Shown: positions 1 to 10,309, counted from the stretch's first letter. The stretch: DNA of 64,000 nucleotides from Candidatus Heimdallarchaeota archaeon (GCA_030603365.1 JAUVXV010000010.1:1-64000), one strand, 5' to 3'. Numbers and translations are program-made. Notes: generated by a model not told the origin, from the letters alone.

Positions 1-126
1 ATTCTTCAGTAGATTCTTCAGTAGATTCTTCAGTAGATTCTTCAGTAGATTCTTCAGTAGATTCTTCAGTAGATTCTTCAGTAGATTCTTCAGTAGATTC
101 TTCAGTAGATTCTTCAGTAGATTCTT
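1..126. repeat. Perfect 12-bp tandem repeat (attcttcagtag), 10 full copies plus partial, continuing off the window
   Basis: Direct reading; in frame in the minus-strand CDS, encoding Ser-Thr-Glu-Glu. Confidence 0.97.
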
Positions 127-727
127 CCTCTACTTTTTCTTGCTTTTCGTCTTCAGACTTTGAGAGAAGTTCTTCAAGTTGTTGTTTATCTTCAACAGAT
201 AACGAAGACATGGCTTCTTGACTCTTTTTCATAATTTCTCCTATAATGAGTGTATAGAGAAAAGGGAGGAGAGCGCTAGAATTTGAAAAGGCTTCAAAAT
301 GATCTTGAGCTCTTTGTCGTGCTAATGCCAAATTTTCTGAAGTCATTGTTCCCTCTCCTAAACCAGGAGAATCACTATCAACAAGATAATATTTTTCCCC
401 ATTATAGGCTAAAGGATAAGCTGCACAGTGAATTGGCATAGTAGAATAGACATTGCATATCTTATTATTGTGATCATAAAGAGGACAACCTGAGGGACTA
501 GGATCATTTTCAGTTACAGGTTTCTTTAGTTTTAGTTTTACATAAACTGGAGGTGTTTCTTCTAAATGTATGAAAGGCATAGCATATTGTAGTGTACCAT
601 CATTTATCCAACGTTGCAAATCTTCCAAATAGATTGGTATATCTTCCCATTTCTCACAACATTGTCCACATTTAGTACAGTTATGAATATATTTTTTTTG
701 TTCCTTTGAAGGTTCAGAATCACTCAT
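1..727 (-). CDS. YkgJ-like CxxCxxCC zinc/iron-chelating domain protein with (S-T-E-E)n C-terminal repeat, partial (runs off window)
   Basis: Minus-strand reading from ATG at 727 gives MSDSEPSKEQKKYIHNCTKCGQCCEKW..., then ...HCAAYPLAYNG..., open to base 1; the tail is an ESTEESTEES repeat. Confidence 0.7.
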   Translation of the reverse strand, partial: MSDSEPSKEQKKYIHNCTKCGQCCEKWEDIPIYLEDLQRWINDGTLQYAMPFIHLEETPPVYVKLKLKKPVTENDPSPSGCPLYDHNNKICNVYSTMPIHCAAYPLAYNGEKYYLVDSDSPGLGEGTMTSENLALARQRAQDHFEAFSNSSALLPFLYTLIIGEIMKKSQEAMSSLSVEDKQQLEELLSKSEDEKQEKVEEESTEESTEESTEESTEESTEESTEESTEESTEESTEESTEE

Positions 728-802
728 GTTATCACTTACTAGAGGAGATAGAATTTTTACAAAAAATAAATCTTGTTCTATAGGTATCAATAAAAAAAGA
801 GA

Positions 803-1444
803 CTATTCCCCATAAATTTCTCGTTTTATAGTCTCAAAAATACCATCAATGTTCTCATACATTTGCTCAGATTCATCGATTGCAGATATAGCTTCCCAAT
901 AGTGCCCACTACTTGGATATCTTTCTTTAAGATGGCTCCAAGCTGTTTGATAATGTTCCTTGATAAGTTGATCAGCTTTTCCTTTACTATAATCCAGAAG
1001 ATCCAATTTATTTACCACTAAAAAGAAAATTGCTTTTACTTTTCTAGCTTTTCTCTCAGCTCTGACAACATCATCATCCAAAGTCATTAGATAATAATTA
1101 GACACTTGGGTTAGAGCATCGATTTGGACTTTTGAATCCTGTGTAGGATCAATTAGAAAAATTATACCGTTTGTGTTATAGTCAGCCAAAGCTTTTTTCC
1201 AATATGGCCATAAGCTCATATCTCCAGGACAATCTATTGCTCTAGCTCTATAGCTACGATATTTTTCCAAACTTAGAGCTGATTTATAGGATTGGCTCCT
1301 TAAACGGATTGTTTTTTGGTGGACTTCAATACTTGTTGTAGGGCTTATATCCTCAATACTTTCACCCTTTAAACGCCTTATAAGGGTCGATTTCCCGGCT
1401 CCTGTATTCCCGAGAATTGTCACACTCAAATCTCTTGTTAACAT
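803..1444 (-). CDS. Arf/Ras-superfamily small GTPase
   Basis: G1 GNTGAGKST, G2-like PTTSIE, G3 DCPGD, G4 NKLD, G5-like EAISA; 213 aa. Confidence 0.85.
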   Translation of the reverse strand: MLTRDLSVTILGNTGAGKSTLIRRLKGESIEDISPTTSIEVHQKTIRLRSQSYKSALSLEKYRSYRARAIDCPGDMSLWPYWKKALADYNTNGIIFLIDPTQDSKVQIDALTQVSNYYLMTLDDDVVRAERKARKVKAIFFLVVNKLDLLDYSKGKADQLIKEHYQTAWSHLKERYPSSGHYWEAISAIDESEQMYENIDGIFETIKREIYGE

Positions 1445-1619
1445 TTACAACATTTAATTTGTCTTTTTCAAACTATTTCAACTTTTCTTAAACTGTAATG
1501 TATTAAAAAAATGAAAACAGGAACGTACACAAATTACGCACATTATAAATATATACTCTAAGACTGAAATGATATTATTAACATTAGTTTAATTATATAA
1601 CTCTATACGCAAATAAAAC

Positions 1620-1628
1620 TTTATATAA
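1620..1628 (+). promoter_or_regulatory. Candidate TATA box for the redox operon
   Basis: tttatataa about 50 nt upstream of the korD ATG. Confidence 0.35.
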
Positions 1629-1674
1629 TTAGTTGATACGCGTCGCACAGCGCTAAATATAGTGGTTCATATAT

Positions 1675-1998
1675 ATGAATATTTCACTAGAAAGGAGAAG
1701 GAAAAAACCGGAATGGCCGGCTTTCATTGATATTAGCGAATATAAAATTAAAGCACACCATTGTCACATAATCAAAGAAAGATGTAAGGAATGTGAATGG
1801 TGCATCATATATTGTCCTGAACAGATTTTAGAAAAATCAGATGAGATTAATGCTAAGGGATACCATCCTCCAAGACTGATTAAAGGGAAAACATTTGATG
1901 ATTGTGCTGAATGTCATTTTTGTGAATTGATATGTCCAGAATTCGCTATATTTGTAGAGGTTCTGGAGGAAGAAGAAGGAAGTGAAAATAATGAGTAA
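1675..1998 (+). CDS. korD: 2-oxoacid (2-oxoglutarate-type):ferredoxin oxidoreductase delta subunit, 2x[4Fe-4S] ferredoxin
   Basis: CKECEWCIIYCP and CAECHFCELICP motifs; precedes korABC. Confidence 0.85.
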   Translation: MNISLERRRKKPEWPAFIDISEYKIKAHHCHIIKERCKECEWCIIYCPEQILEKSDEINAKGYHPPRLIKGKTFDDCAECHFCELICPEFAIFVEVLEEEEGSENNE

Positions 1999-3151
1999 TC
2001 AAGATTCAGAAATACCAGTTGTGTTAACAGGACAACACTACACCACAGGTAATCATGCAGCTGCAGAAGGTTCCATAGCAGCTGGATGTAGATTCTTTGG
2101 AGGATATCCAATAACCCCTAGCTCAGAGATCGCAGAACATATGGCACTAAGATTGCCAAAAATAAATGGAAATTTCTTACAATTTGAAGATGAAATAGCT
2201 TCAATTGCAGGAGTTTTAGGAGCATCATGGGGAGGAGTCAAAAGCATGACAGCAACATCCGGACCAGGATATTCGCTAATGGTGGAAAACATAGGTCTAG
2301 GTTTGATGACAGAGACACCATGTGTAATTATAAATGTACAAAGAGGTGGACCATCAACAGGATTGCCCACATTAATTGGACAACAAGACATTATGCAAGC
2401 AAGATGGGGATCACATGGAGATTATGAAATTATAGCACTTTCACCAAGTAATGTTCAGGAATGTTTTGATCTAGCTCTCGAAGCTTTCAATTTTTCAGAA
2501 CAATACAGATTACCTGTAACACTCTTGATGGATGAAGTAATAGGTCATATGAGTGAGAAACTTATCGTACCACCAAAGGAAGAACTTACGATAATTTCCA
2601 GAAAAAAACCAACAGACCCTCCTGATAAACATCTACCTTACAAAGCAGATGATAGCCTGGTACCCCCAATGGCTACTGCAGGTGAGGGATATAGGGTAAT
2701 GGTTACAGGGTTAACTCATGATGAAAGAGGTTATCCAGATTTATCACCAGAAGCTCAAGATAAAGCTGTTAGAAGGATTAATGATAAGATTAGACTTAAC
2801 AAAGACAAGATAATCAAATTAGAAGAATATATGTTGGATGATGCTAAAACAGCTTTAGTGTCTTTTGGAACAAGTGCAAGAGCTGCAAAAGGTGCAGTAA
2901 ACAGAGCAAGAAAGAAAGGAATCAAAGTTGGGTTACTAAGATTAATCACTTTATGGCCTTTTCCAGATGAAAAAATAGACCAACTAGCAGATCAAGTTGA
3001 TAAAATCATCATCCCCGAAATAAACTATGGACAAGTAACTAGAGAAGTAGAGAGAGCAGTTCACGGAAAAACTGAGGTTAAAGGAGATTTCAGACTTGGA
3101 GGAGCAATACACACTCCACAAGAAATCCTTAAAGAAATTGAGAGGAATTAA
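1991..3151 (+). CDS. korA: 2-oxoglutarate:ferredoxin oxidoreductase alpha subunit
   Basis: GGYPITPSSEIAEHMA..., SGPGYSLMVENIG motifs typical of KorA; ATG at 1991 preferred over GTG at 1982. Confidence 0.9.
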   Translation: MSNQDSEIPVVLTGQHYTTGNHAAAEGSIAAGCRFFGGYPITPSSEIAEHMALRLPKINGNFLQFEDEIASIAGVLGASWGGVKSMTATSGPGYSLMVENIGLGLMTETPCVIINVQRGGPSTGLPTLIGQQDIMQARWGSHGDYEIIALSPSNVQECFDLALEAFNFSEQYRLPVTLLMDEVIGHMSEKLIVPPKEELTIISRKKPTDPPDKHLPYKADDSLVPPMATAGEGYRVMVTGLTHDERGYPDLSPEAQDKAVRRINDKIRLNKDKIIKLEEYMLDDAKTALVSFGTSARAAKGAVNRARKKGIKVGLLRLITLWPFPDEKIDQLADQVDKIIIPEINYGQVTREVERAVHGKTEVKGDFRLGGAIHTPQEILKEIERN

Positions 3152-3153
3152 AA

Positions 3154-4020
3154 ATGTCAGAAGAAGAATTTCAATTAATTGAAGCAGATGCCCATCCCTT
3201 GGATGGCTATCTAAGAGAAGGAAGAATACCACATATATTCTGTCCTGCTTGTAGTTTAGGTTCTGTAACCAATATTCTAATTGAAGCTATAAAAGAAGCA
3301 GAATTTGACAGGAAAAAAATATCTGTTGTTTCAGGGATAGGATGTACAGGTAGAATAGCTGGGTATCTCAATTTTGATAGTTTCCATACAACCCATGGAA
3401 GAGCAATACCTTTTGCAATCGGATTAAGTGTAACAGATCCAGAACGTAAAGTTATAGTGATATCTGGAGATGGGGATCTCTTTGCAATTGGAGGGAACCA
3501 TTTCATTCACGCTGCTAGAAGAAATGCAGATATAACAGTAATTTGTGTTAATAATTTTAATTATGGTATGACAGGGGGTCAAGCTGGTCCTACAACTTAT
3601 GTAGGCCAATATCAAACAACCGCACCTTATGGTGCTGTTGAAGAACCATTCAACCTTCCTGATTTAGCTGCATCTTGTGGCGCAGTCTATGTTGCTAGAT
3701 GGTCAGCACTAGATGTTAGAAGAATGAAAGATTCATTCACAGAAGCTTTATTGAAAAAGGGTTTTACATTCGTTGAAGTTTTAGGTAGTTGTCCCACAAC
3801 ATTTGGTCGTAGAAATCAATTAGCTGAAGGGAAAAAAATCCTAGAATATTTCAAAGAAAAAAGCGAAATTCAACATGGAGCTGATACAAAAACTGTCAGA
3901 ATCGATAAAGACAGTCAAATCATTGTAGGTAAATTCGTTGATATCAAAGATAAAAAAACCCTCACAGATCATTTAATGGCAATTCAACGAATGAGTAAAG
4001 CTACTGGAAAAAAAGGGTGA
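3154..4020 (+). CDS. korB: 2-oxoglutarate:ferredoxin oxidoreductase beta subunit (TPP-binding)
   Basis: CPACSLGSV, SGIGCTGRIAGYL, THGRAIPFAIG, SGDGDLFAIGGNHFIHAARRN. Confidence 0.92.
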   Translation: MSEEEFQLIEADAHPLDGYLREGRIPHIFCPACSLGSVTNILIEAIKEAEFDRKKISVVSGIGCTGRIAGYLNFDSFHTTHGRAIPFAIGLSVTDPERKVIVISGDGDLFAIGGNHFIHAARRNADITVICVNNFNYGMTGGQAGPTTYVGQYQTTAPYGAVEEPFNLPDLAASCGAVYVARWSALDVRRMKDSFTEALLKKGFTFVEVLGSCPTTFGRRNQLAEGKKILEYFKEKSEIQHGADTKTVRIDKDSQIIVGKFVDIKDKKTLTDHLMAIQRMSKATGKKG

Positions 4021-4026
4021 TATAAA

Positions 4027-4572
4027 ATGGGTAGAGTAGAAGTACGATTTGCAGGATTTGGAGGTCAAGGAATAGGATTAATGGGAAGATTGGTAGGGGA
4101 AGCTGTTGCTCTCTACGAGGGTAAGAATTCTGTAATGACACAAAGTTATGGTCCAGAAAGCAGAGGAGGAGCAAGCAGTGCTGATGTAGTTATAGATACT
4201 GAAGACATTGACTTTCCAAAAGCAACTGACCTTGATTATTTCGTAGTAATGTCTGAAGAAGCTTATTCAAAATATATCCCCAGATTGAAGAAAGGTGGTA
4301 TACTCTTTGTTGAAGAGGGGTTAGTGACTCTTGATGAACAAGCTGATAAAGCAAAGAAAATATTTAAAATACCAGCCACAAAAATAGCAGAATCATTAGG
4401 CAGTCGTCTTTATGCCAATATAGCAATGCTTGGATTTCTGTGTGCTAATACTAAGGAAATTGTTTCGGAAGAAGCATTACTAAAAGTGATGAAAACGAAG
4501 ATTAAAGCTAGATTCGTGGAAAAGAATTTAATTGCATTTCAAAAAGGAAAGGAACATCAACAAGAAGGATGA
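4027..4572 (+). CDS. korC: 2-oxoglutarate:ferredoxin oxidoreductase gamma subunit
   Basis: FAGFGGQGIGLMGRL, YGPESRGGASSADVV. Confidence 0.9.
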   Translation: MGRVEVRFAGFGGQGIGLMGRLVGEAVALYEGKNSVMTQSYGPESRGGASSADVVIDTEDIDFPKATDLDYFVVMSEEAYSKYIPRLKKGGILFVEEGLVTLDEQADKAKKIFKIPATKIAESLGSRLYANIAMLGFLCANTKEIVSEEALLKVMKTKIKARFVEKNLIAFQKGKEHQQEG

Positions 4573-4573
4573 A

Positions 4574-5017
4574 ATGATGATACAGGAACAAAAAGGAGAG
4601 TTTGAACCAAACATCATAGGTTTTCTGTGTAACTGGTGTAGTTACGCAGGTGCTGATCTCGCTGGAACAAGTAGAATACAATATCCACCAAATATCAGAA
4701 TCATAAAAGTAATGTGCTCAGGTAGAGTCAATCCAATGTTTGTTGTAAATGCACTACAGCAAGGAGCAGATGGAGTTTTAATAGGTGGATGTCATCCTGG
4801 AGATTGTCACTACCAATCTGGAAATTACTTAGCAAGACGAAGAATGGCGGTATTGAAAGTATTGCTAGAGCAGCTAGGTATTGAACCAGATAGAGTAAAA
4901 ATGACATGGGTTTCAGCTGCAGAAGGGAAAAAATTTGCACAAGTTATAGAAGAGGTTACTCGCGATATTAAAAAGCTAGGTCCTATGAAAAAGATAAGGA
5001 GAGATAACGAATGGTAG
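4574..5017 (+). CDS. mvhD: MvhD/FlxD-type [2Fe-2S] subunit (hydrogenase delta family)
   Basis: FLCNWCSYAGADLAGTSR, CSGRV, GCHPGDCHY; start codon overlaps the korC stop region. Confidence 0.88.
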   Translation: MMIQEQKGEFEPNIIGFLCNWCSYAGADLAGTSRIQYPPNIRIIKVMCSGRVNPMFVVNALQQGADGVLIGGCHPGDCHYQSGNYLARRRMAVLKVLLEQLGIEPDRVKMTWVSAAEGKKFAQVIEEVTRDIKKLGPMKKIRRDNEW

Positions 5018-5997
5018 ATCAAAAACAACTTATCAAAACTGCAAAGGAAATAGTATCTCGAGAAGATGTGAAATATATTGTAGGATATAAACAAGGAACT
5101 TACGGTTTTGTAACAAGTCCTGCATTCGCATATACTCCTGAAGATGTTGAAAGTTTCATTTACAATCCATTATGTAAGAAGAATCTAGCAGTTTATCCTA
5201 TTTTAGAAGAAAAACTACCGTTAAAAAGAGGAGAGGAAGAGGACAAGAGAAAAATAGGTCTTGTTGTAAAGGGATGTGATTCTCGAGCTCTGGTACAGAT
5301 AATCCAAGAGAAGGGATTGGTAAGAGAAGACCTTGTTATAATTGGTATTCCTTGCAAAGGTGTTATAGATCTAAAGAAAATTGAAAAAAGATTCCCAAAT
5401 CAGACTGAAGTGGTTGATGTTGAAGAGAATGATAACAGCGAGTATATCATAAAAATAGGTGATACTGTTCACACAATACCTAAAGAAGAATTATTATCAG
5501 AAGTTTGCAAAAGCTGTGAATTTCCAAATCCTCCACTATATGATTTCCTTATGGGAGAGGAAGTCGAAGTAAGAGAAAAAGAAGTATATAGTGGTCTAAG
5601 GGGTCTCGATGAAACTCCTATAGAAGAAAGATGGGCATATTGGGAAAAACATTTTCAAAATTGTATTCGCTGTTATGCTTGTAGAGAAGCATGTCCATTA
5701 TGCTATTGTAAAACATGTATGGCAGATATGCTTGATCCACAATGGATTAGACGTTCAGTGAATCTCTCCGAAAATACCGCATGGAATATAATGAGAGCTT
5801 TTCACCTTGCAGGACGCTGCATAAGTTGTGGAGAATGTGAGAGTGTATGTCCTGCAAATATTCCTTTGATGGAATTGAACAAAAAGCTTGAGAAAGACGT
5901 CAAAGAGATGTTCAAGTACACAGCCGGATTAGACACAGAAGAAAAAACACTATTTGGGACATTTAACCCTGATGATCCCAATGAGTTCATAATGTAG
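5011..5997 (+). CDS. FlxC/FrhB-like iron-sulfur protein (4Fe-4S dicluster)
   Basis: KGCDSRALV, CIRCYACREACPLCYCKTC, CISCGECESVCP; position between mvhD and a HydB/FlxB-like gene. Confidence 0.65.
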   Translation: MVDQKQLIKTAKEIVSREDVKYIVGYKQGTYGFVTSPAFAYTPEDVESFIYNPLCKKNLAVYPILEEKLPLKRGEEEDKRKIGLVVKGCDSRALVQIIQEKGLVREDLVIIGIPCKGVIDLKKIEKRFPNQTEVVDVEENDNSEYIIKIGDTVHTIPKEELLSEVCKSCEFPNPPLYDFLMGEEVEVREKEVYSGLRGLDETPIEERWAYWEKHFQNCIRCYACREACPLCYCKTCMADMLDPQWIRRSVNLSENTAWNIMRAFHLAGRCISCGECESVCPANIPLMELNKKLEKDVKEMFKYTAGLDTEEKTLFGTFNPDDPNEFIM

Positions 5998-6005
5998 GTG
6001 AGAAA

Positions 6006-7031
6006 ATGGAAAATTTAGTTATACAAACTGAAAAATTATCTGAATGGGTAAATGAAATAATTAAGAAAAACAAAGTTTTTGCACCTGTAAAAGAAACTGA
6101 TTTTTCAAATTTCAAGATAGTTAATGATTACTCTGAGATTGATTTATCCTTCTTGCTCCCAATGGTTCCTGCTAAAAAAATATTATTCAAACAAACTGAA
6201 ACTCTGTTTTTATTTACTCCTGGATCAAAAGGAGAAGTTAAATCAAAAGAAATCAGTGATGAAAAGCTTGTAATTTTCTCCATTCGTTCTTGTGATGCTA
6301 AAACATTCTCAATACTTGACCCTGTGTTTCTAGGTGATTATGTAGATCCATTCTACAAAAAAAGAAGAGAAAACAGTATTCTCATTGGTTTGAGCTGTAA
6401 TAAACCTAATGTCAATTGTTTCTGCACATCTTTTGGAGATAGTCCTGCTTCTAGAGATTATGTAGATATTCTATTGACTGACCTAGACGGTAAATATTTA
6501 GTTGAAATTGTTACTGAAAGAGGGAAGAAGTTTATTGATGATTATAAAAAATTCTTCGCTTCTGCTTCAAAAGAAGATTTAGAAAGCAAAGAAAAAGTCG
6601 AAAAATTGGCTATAGAGGGAATCACCCGTAAAATGAAACTTGAGGGAGTTTCTGAGAAATTAGGTAAGATGTTTGAGCATCCTATCTGGTATGAAAATGC
6701 TATGAAGTGTATAGGATGTGGAACATGTACTTTCGTATGTCCAACATGTCACTGCTTTGATATGCAAGATGAAAGCACTTTGAGAGAAGGAGCTAGAATA
6801 AGAGTGTGGGATTCATGCATGTACCCCGAGTATACTCATCATGCTTCTGGACATAATCCACGACCTGCTAGAATGAATAGGGTACGAAACCGAATTTATC
6901 ACAAGTTCAGCTATTATCCAACTAATGAAAATATTGTAGGTTGCACAGGCTGTGGAAGATGCATAGATTATTGCTCTGTTAATATAGATATTATAGATAT
7001 AATAAATGAAGTGGGGGAGGCAAAACTATGA
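6006..7031 (+). CDS. FlxB/HydB/AsrA-like 4Fe-4S dicluster subunit
   Basis: FSIRSCDAKTFSILD, CIGCGTCTFVCPTCHCF, CTGCGRCIDYC. Confidence 0.75.
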   Translation: MENLVIQTEKLSEWVNEIIKKNKVFAPVKETDFSNFKIVNDYSEIDLSFLLPMVPAKKILFKQTETLFLFTPGSKGEVKSKEISDEKLVIFSIRSCDAKTFSILDPVFLGDYVDPFYKKRRENSILIGLSCNKPNVNCFCTSFGDSPASRDYVDILLTDLDGKYLVEIVTERGKKFIDDYKKFFASASKEDLESKEKVEKLAIEGITRKMKLEGVSEKLGKMFEHPIWYENAMKCIGCGTCTFVCPTCHCFDMQDESTLREGARIRVWDSCMYPEYTHHASGHNPRPARMNRVRNRIYHKFSYYPTNENIVGCTGCGRCIDYCSVNIDIIDIINEVGEAKL

Positions 7032-7894
7032 CAAAAAGTAGTGATAGCAAAATTAGTATTCAGAATCCCTACGAACCTTGGTTAGCAGAAGTAGAAAAAA
7101 TAACCAAAGAAGTTGGAGGAGCTCGTGCAATAAAAACATACAAACTAGTTCTTCAAGATGAGGATGCTAAGAAGAATTTCAATTTCATTCCTGGACAATG
7201 TGTAATGATAAGCATATTTGGTAAAGGAGAGAGCATGTTTGCAATCTCCTCTTCGTCTACACAAAAAGATTACATTGAAGTTAGTGTAATGAAACATGGT
7301 AAAACAACAACAGCACTTCATGAAATTGAAGAAGGAGACATAGTTGGATTAAGAGGTCCATATGGCAATAATTTTGATGTTAAAGGATGGGAAGGAAAGA
7401 ATATCGTTTTGATTGGAGGAGGAATAGGACAAGCTCCTTTACGATCTGTTTTGAATTACATTTTAGACAATAGAGAGAAATATGGTACTTTAGATGTAGT
7501 ATATGGCGCTAGAACATCTAAAGATATCTGTTTCAAAGAAGAATTTACAGAATTAGAGAAGAGAGATGATGTAAGTGTCCATCTTTCTATTGATGTTGAA
7601 GAAGAAGGATGGGAAAAATATGTGGGATTTGTCCCTAATAATCTGATGGAAGTAAAACCATCTAGTGAAAATGCAATAGCTATAACATGCGGACCACCGA
7701 TAATGATTGAATATGTAATTCAGAATCTGTTAAAACTTGGTTTCAATGAAAAACAGATTTTTACAACATTGGAGATGCGGATGAAATGCGGTATTGGTAT
7801 TTGTGGAAGATGTAATATAGGTAATCTTTACGTCTGTAAGGATGGACCTGTTTTTTCATATGAACAACTAAAAGGACTTCAAGGAGATATGTAA
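7028..7894 (+). CDS. FlxA/HydG/AsrB-like FAD/NAD(P)-binding oxidoreductase subunit
   Basis: GLRGPYGNNF (FAD), LIGGGIGQAPLRSVL (NAD), C-terminal CGIGICGRCNIG [2Fe-2S] motif. Confidence 0.82.
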   Translation: MTKSSDSKISIQNPYEPWLAEVEKITKEVGGARAIKTYKLVLQDEDAKKNFNFIPGQCVMISIFGKGESMFAISSSSTQKDYIEVSVMKHGKTTTALHEIEEGDIVGLRGPYGNNFDVKGWEGKNIVLIGGGIGQAPLRSVLNYILDNREKYGTLDVVYGARTSKDICFKEEFTELEKRDDVSVHLSIDVEEEGWEKYVGFVPNNLMEVKPSSENAIAITCGPPIMIEYVIQNLLKLGFNEKQIFTTLEMRMKCGIGICGRCNIGNLYVCKDGPVFSYEQLKGLQGDM

Positions 7895-7907
7895 GGAAAG
7901 TGAAAAA

Positions 7908-9875
7908 ATGAAAATTGGAGTATATATTTGTGAGTGTGGAAGTAATATAGCAGGCACAGTTGATACAGAGAAAGTAGCTCAAAGTGCTGAGCCACTACCC
8001 AAAGTTGCTGTGAGTAGAGTGTATAGGTATGCATGCTCAGAACCAGGTCAAAATCTGATTACTCAAGATATAGAAGAACTTGGTTTAGATAGAGTTATTG
8101 TTGCTGCATGCTCTCCCAGTATGCACGAACCAACATTTAGAGCATTACTAAGGGAAAAAGGTTTGAATCCTTATTTGTTAGAAATGGTAAATATCAGAGA
8201 ACAATGCTCATGGGTACATTCAGATAAAGATCAAGCAACAGATAAAGCAATTTCTCTTCTAACAAGTGCAATACTACGAAATACACTTATGAAACCATTA
8301 ACACCAAAGAAAGTTGGTGTAATTAATAAAGCTCTAGTAATTGGGGGGGGAATAGCAGGGATTCAATCAGCTTTAGATCTAGCTGAAGTAGGTTATCAAA
8401 CATATCTAGTTGAAAAAACACCAAGTATTGGAGGTAAAATGGCTCAATTAGATAAAACTTTTCCAACACTTGATTGCTCAGCGTGTATTTTAAGTCCTAA
8501 AATGGTAGATGTAGGTCGTCACCCAAACATCACTTTATTAGCAAACAGTGAAGTCATTGAAGTGGATGGTTATGTTGGTAATTTCAATGTTAAGATAAGG
8601 AAGAAAGCAACCTATGTAGATCCAGTTAAATGTACTCTCTGTGATGAATGTGTTCCAGTGTGTCCAGTAATTGTTCATGATGAGTATAATGCAGACCTTT
8701 CACCACGAAGAGCAATTTATATACCATTTCCACAAGCGGTTCCTGCAACTTATATCATTGATGAAGAAGCTTGCTTAGGAATTGATCCACTTATTTGTGC
8801 AAAATGCAGAGATGTATGTGGCCCCGATGCAATAGACTTCGATATGAAACCGGAGATTATAGAAGAGGAATTTGGAGCAATTATTGTTGCTACAGGTTAT
8901 GAACCATATCCAATCGAAAATATTGGTGAGTATGGTTATGGTACAATTCATAATGTTATTTCAGGATTAGAATTTGAACGCATCATTTCTGCTAGTGGTC
9001 CAACAGATGGAGTTGTAAGAAGACCTTCTGATGGTAAAGTACCTAAGACTGTAGTATTTATTCACTGTGCCGGATCTAGAGATCCTGCTAAACATCTTCC
9101 TTATTGTTCAAAAGTTTGTTGCATGTATTCTACAAAACACGCTTTACAATACAGACATCTTGTTCATGATGGAACAGCAGTTAATTTCTATATCGACATC
9201 CGTACAGCTGGTAAAGATTTTGAAGAGTTCTATCAAAGAGCAGCTGAGGAAGACGGTGTCATCTATATCAAAGGTAAAGTTTCTGAGTTAATAGAGGACG
9301 GTGACCAAGTCTTAGTTAGAGGTGTAAATACTCTTACTTCTGAAACTGTTGAGATGCATGCAGATCTAGTTGTACTAGCTACTGGACTTATTCCAAGTGA
9401 AGGAACAAGACAGATTGCTAAGATGCTAAAGTTACCTGTAGATAGTACGGGGTTCATTAGAGAAGCACATCCAAAACTTAAACCAGTTGATACAGTAATT
9501 TCTGGAGTGTTTTTAGCTGGAACAGCATCTGGTCCAAAAGACATTCCTGAAACAGTATCACATGCAAGTGGTGCAGCATCTAGAGCTAGCACTATTTTAG
9601 CTCAAAAAGAATTAGAGATTGAAGCTACAATTGCAAATGTTAACGAGATATTATGTCGTGGATGTGGAATGTGTGTTGATAGCTGTCCTTATAGTGCTAT
9701 TGAGTTGGTAGCGAAGAATAGTTTTGGTCACACCATCAAAGTTGCAAGTGTAAATGAAGCACTTTGTAAAGGGTGTGGAACCTGTTCAGCAACATGTTTG
9801 AATGGAGCAATAAATCATCTTGGTTATACAGACAGTCAAATTCTCGCTCAAATTCAAGCCTTAGGAGGAAAATAG
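7908..9875 (+). CDS. hdrA: Heterodisulfide reductase subunit A (flavoprotein with 4Fe-4S)
   Basis: CECGSNIAG, VIGGGIAGIQSALDLAE, GRHPNITLL, CTLCDECVPVCP, CRGCGMCVDSCP, CKGCGTCSATC. Confidence 0.93.
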   Translation: MKIGVYICECGSNIAGTVDTEKVAQSAEPLPKVAVSRVYRYACSEPGQNLITQDIEELGLDRVIVAACSPSMHEPTFRALLREKGLNPYLLEMVNIREQCSWVHSDKDQATDKAISLLTSAILRNTLMKPLTPKKVGVINKALVIGGGIAGIQSALDLAEVGYQTYLVEKTPSIGGKMAQLDKTFPTLDCSACILSPKMVDVGRHPNITLLANSEVIEVDGYVGNFNVKIRKKATYVDPVKCTLCDECVPVCPVIVHDEYNADLSPRRAIYIPFPQAVPATYIIDEEACLGIDPLICAKCRDVCGPDAIDFDMKPEIIEEEFGAIIVATGYEPYPIENIGEYGYGTIHNVISGLEFERIISASGPTDGVVRRPSDGKVPKTVVFIHCAGSRDPAKHLPYCSKVCCMYSTKHALQYRHLVHDGTAVNFYIDIRTAGKDFEEFYQRAAEEDGVIYIKGKVSELIEDGDQVLVRGVNTLTSETVEMHADLVVLATGLIPSEGTRQIAKMLKLPVDSTGFIREAHPKLKPVDTVISGVFLAGTASGPKDIPETVSHASGAASRASTILAQKELEIEATIANVNEILCRGCGMCVDSCPYSAIELVAKNSFGHTIKVASVNEALCKGCGTCSATCLNGAINHLGYTDSQILAQIQALGGK

Positions 9876-9890
9876 AGGAGATAGAAGCTA

Positions 9891-10301
9891 ATGTCATATG
9901 AATATATCAAATTCGGAAAAGAAGAAAGAGAATTCAGACAGAAGATAGAAGAAATCTCTGGTGAGAATATCTTTAGCTGTTATCAATGTGGCAAATGTTC
10001 TGCAGGTTGTATGTTTAGTGATAAGATGGATAGAACTGTTAATCAACAAATCCTTCGCATTCAACTTGGACAAAAAGAGAAAGTTCTTTCAGCAAACACT
10101 CATTGGGTTTGTGCTAGTTGTTTAACATGCTCTGTTCGCTGTCCTAGAGATATAGATGTAGCTGCAATCATGGAAGCTATTAGAGAATACACCCTTCGCG
10201 AAGAACCTGAAAAGATCAAAATATCAGAGTTACCCAAGAAAGTACTTGAAAAGCTACCAAACATTGCGTTGGTTGCCAATTTTCGCAAAAAAACAGGATG
10301 A
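9891..10301 (+). CDS. hdrC: Heterodisulfide reductase subunit C
   Basis: CYQCGKCSAGC, CASCLTCSVRCPRDIDV. Confidence 0.88.
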   Translation: MSYEYIKFGKEEREFRQKIEEISGENIFSCYQCGKCSAGCMFSDKMDRTVNQQILRIQLGQKEKVLSANTHWVCASCLTCSVRCPRDIDVAAIMEAIREYTLREEPEKIKISELPKKVLEKLPNIALVANFRKKTG

Positions 10302-10309
10302 TGAAGTAA

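Noticed and set aside
2053-2391. Antisense ORFs inside kor/hdr/mvhD genes (also e.g. 3207-3506, 4825-5094, 9263-9592, 12621-12809)
   Set aside because: Fully overlap well-supported genes on the opposite strand, low-complexity hydrophobic translations, no motifs or plausible starts.
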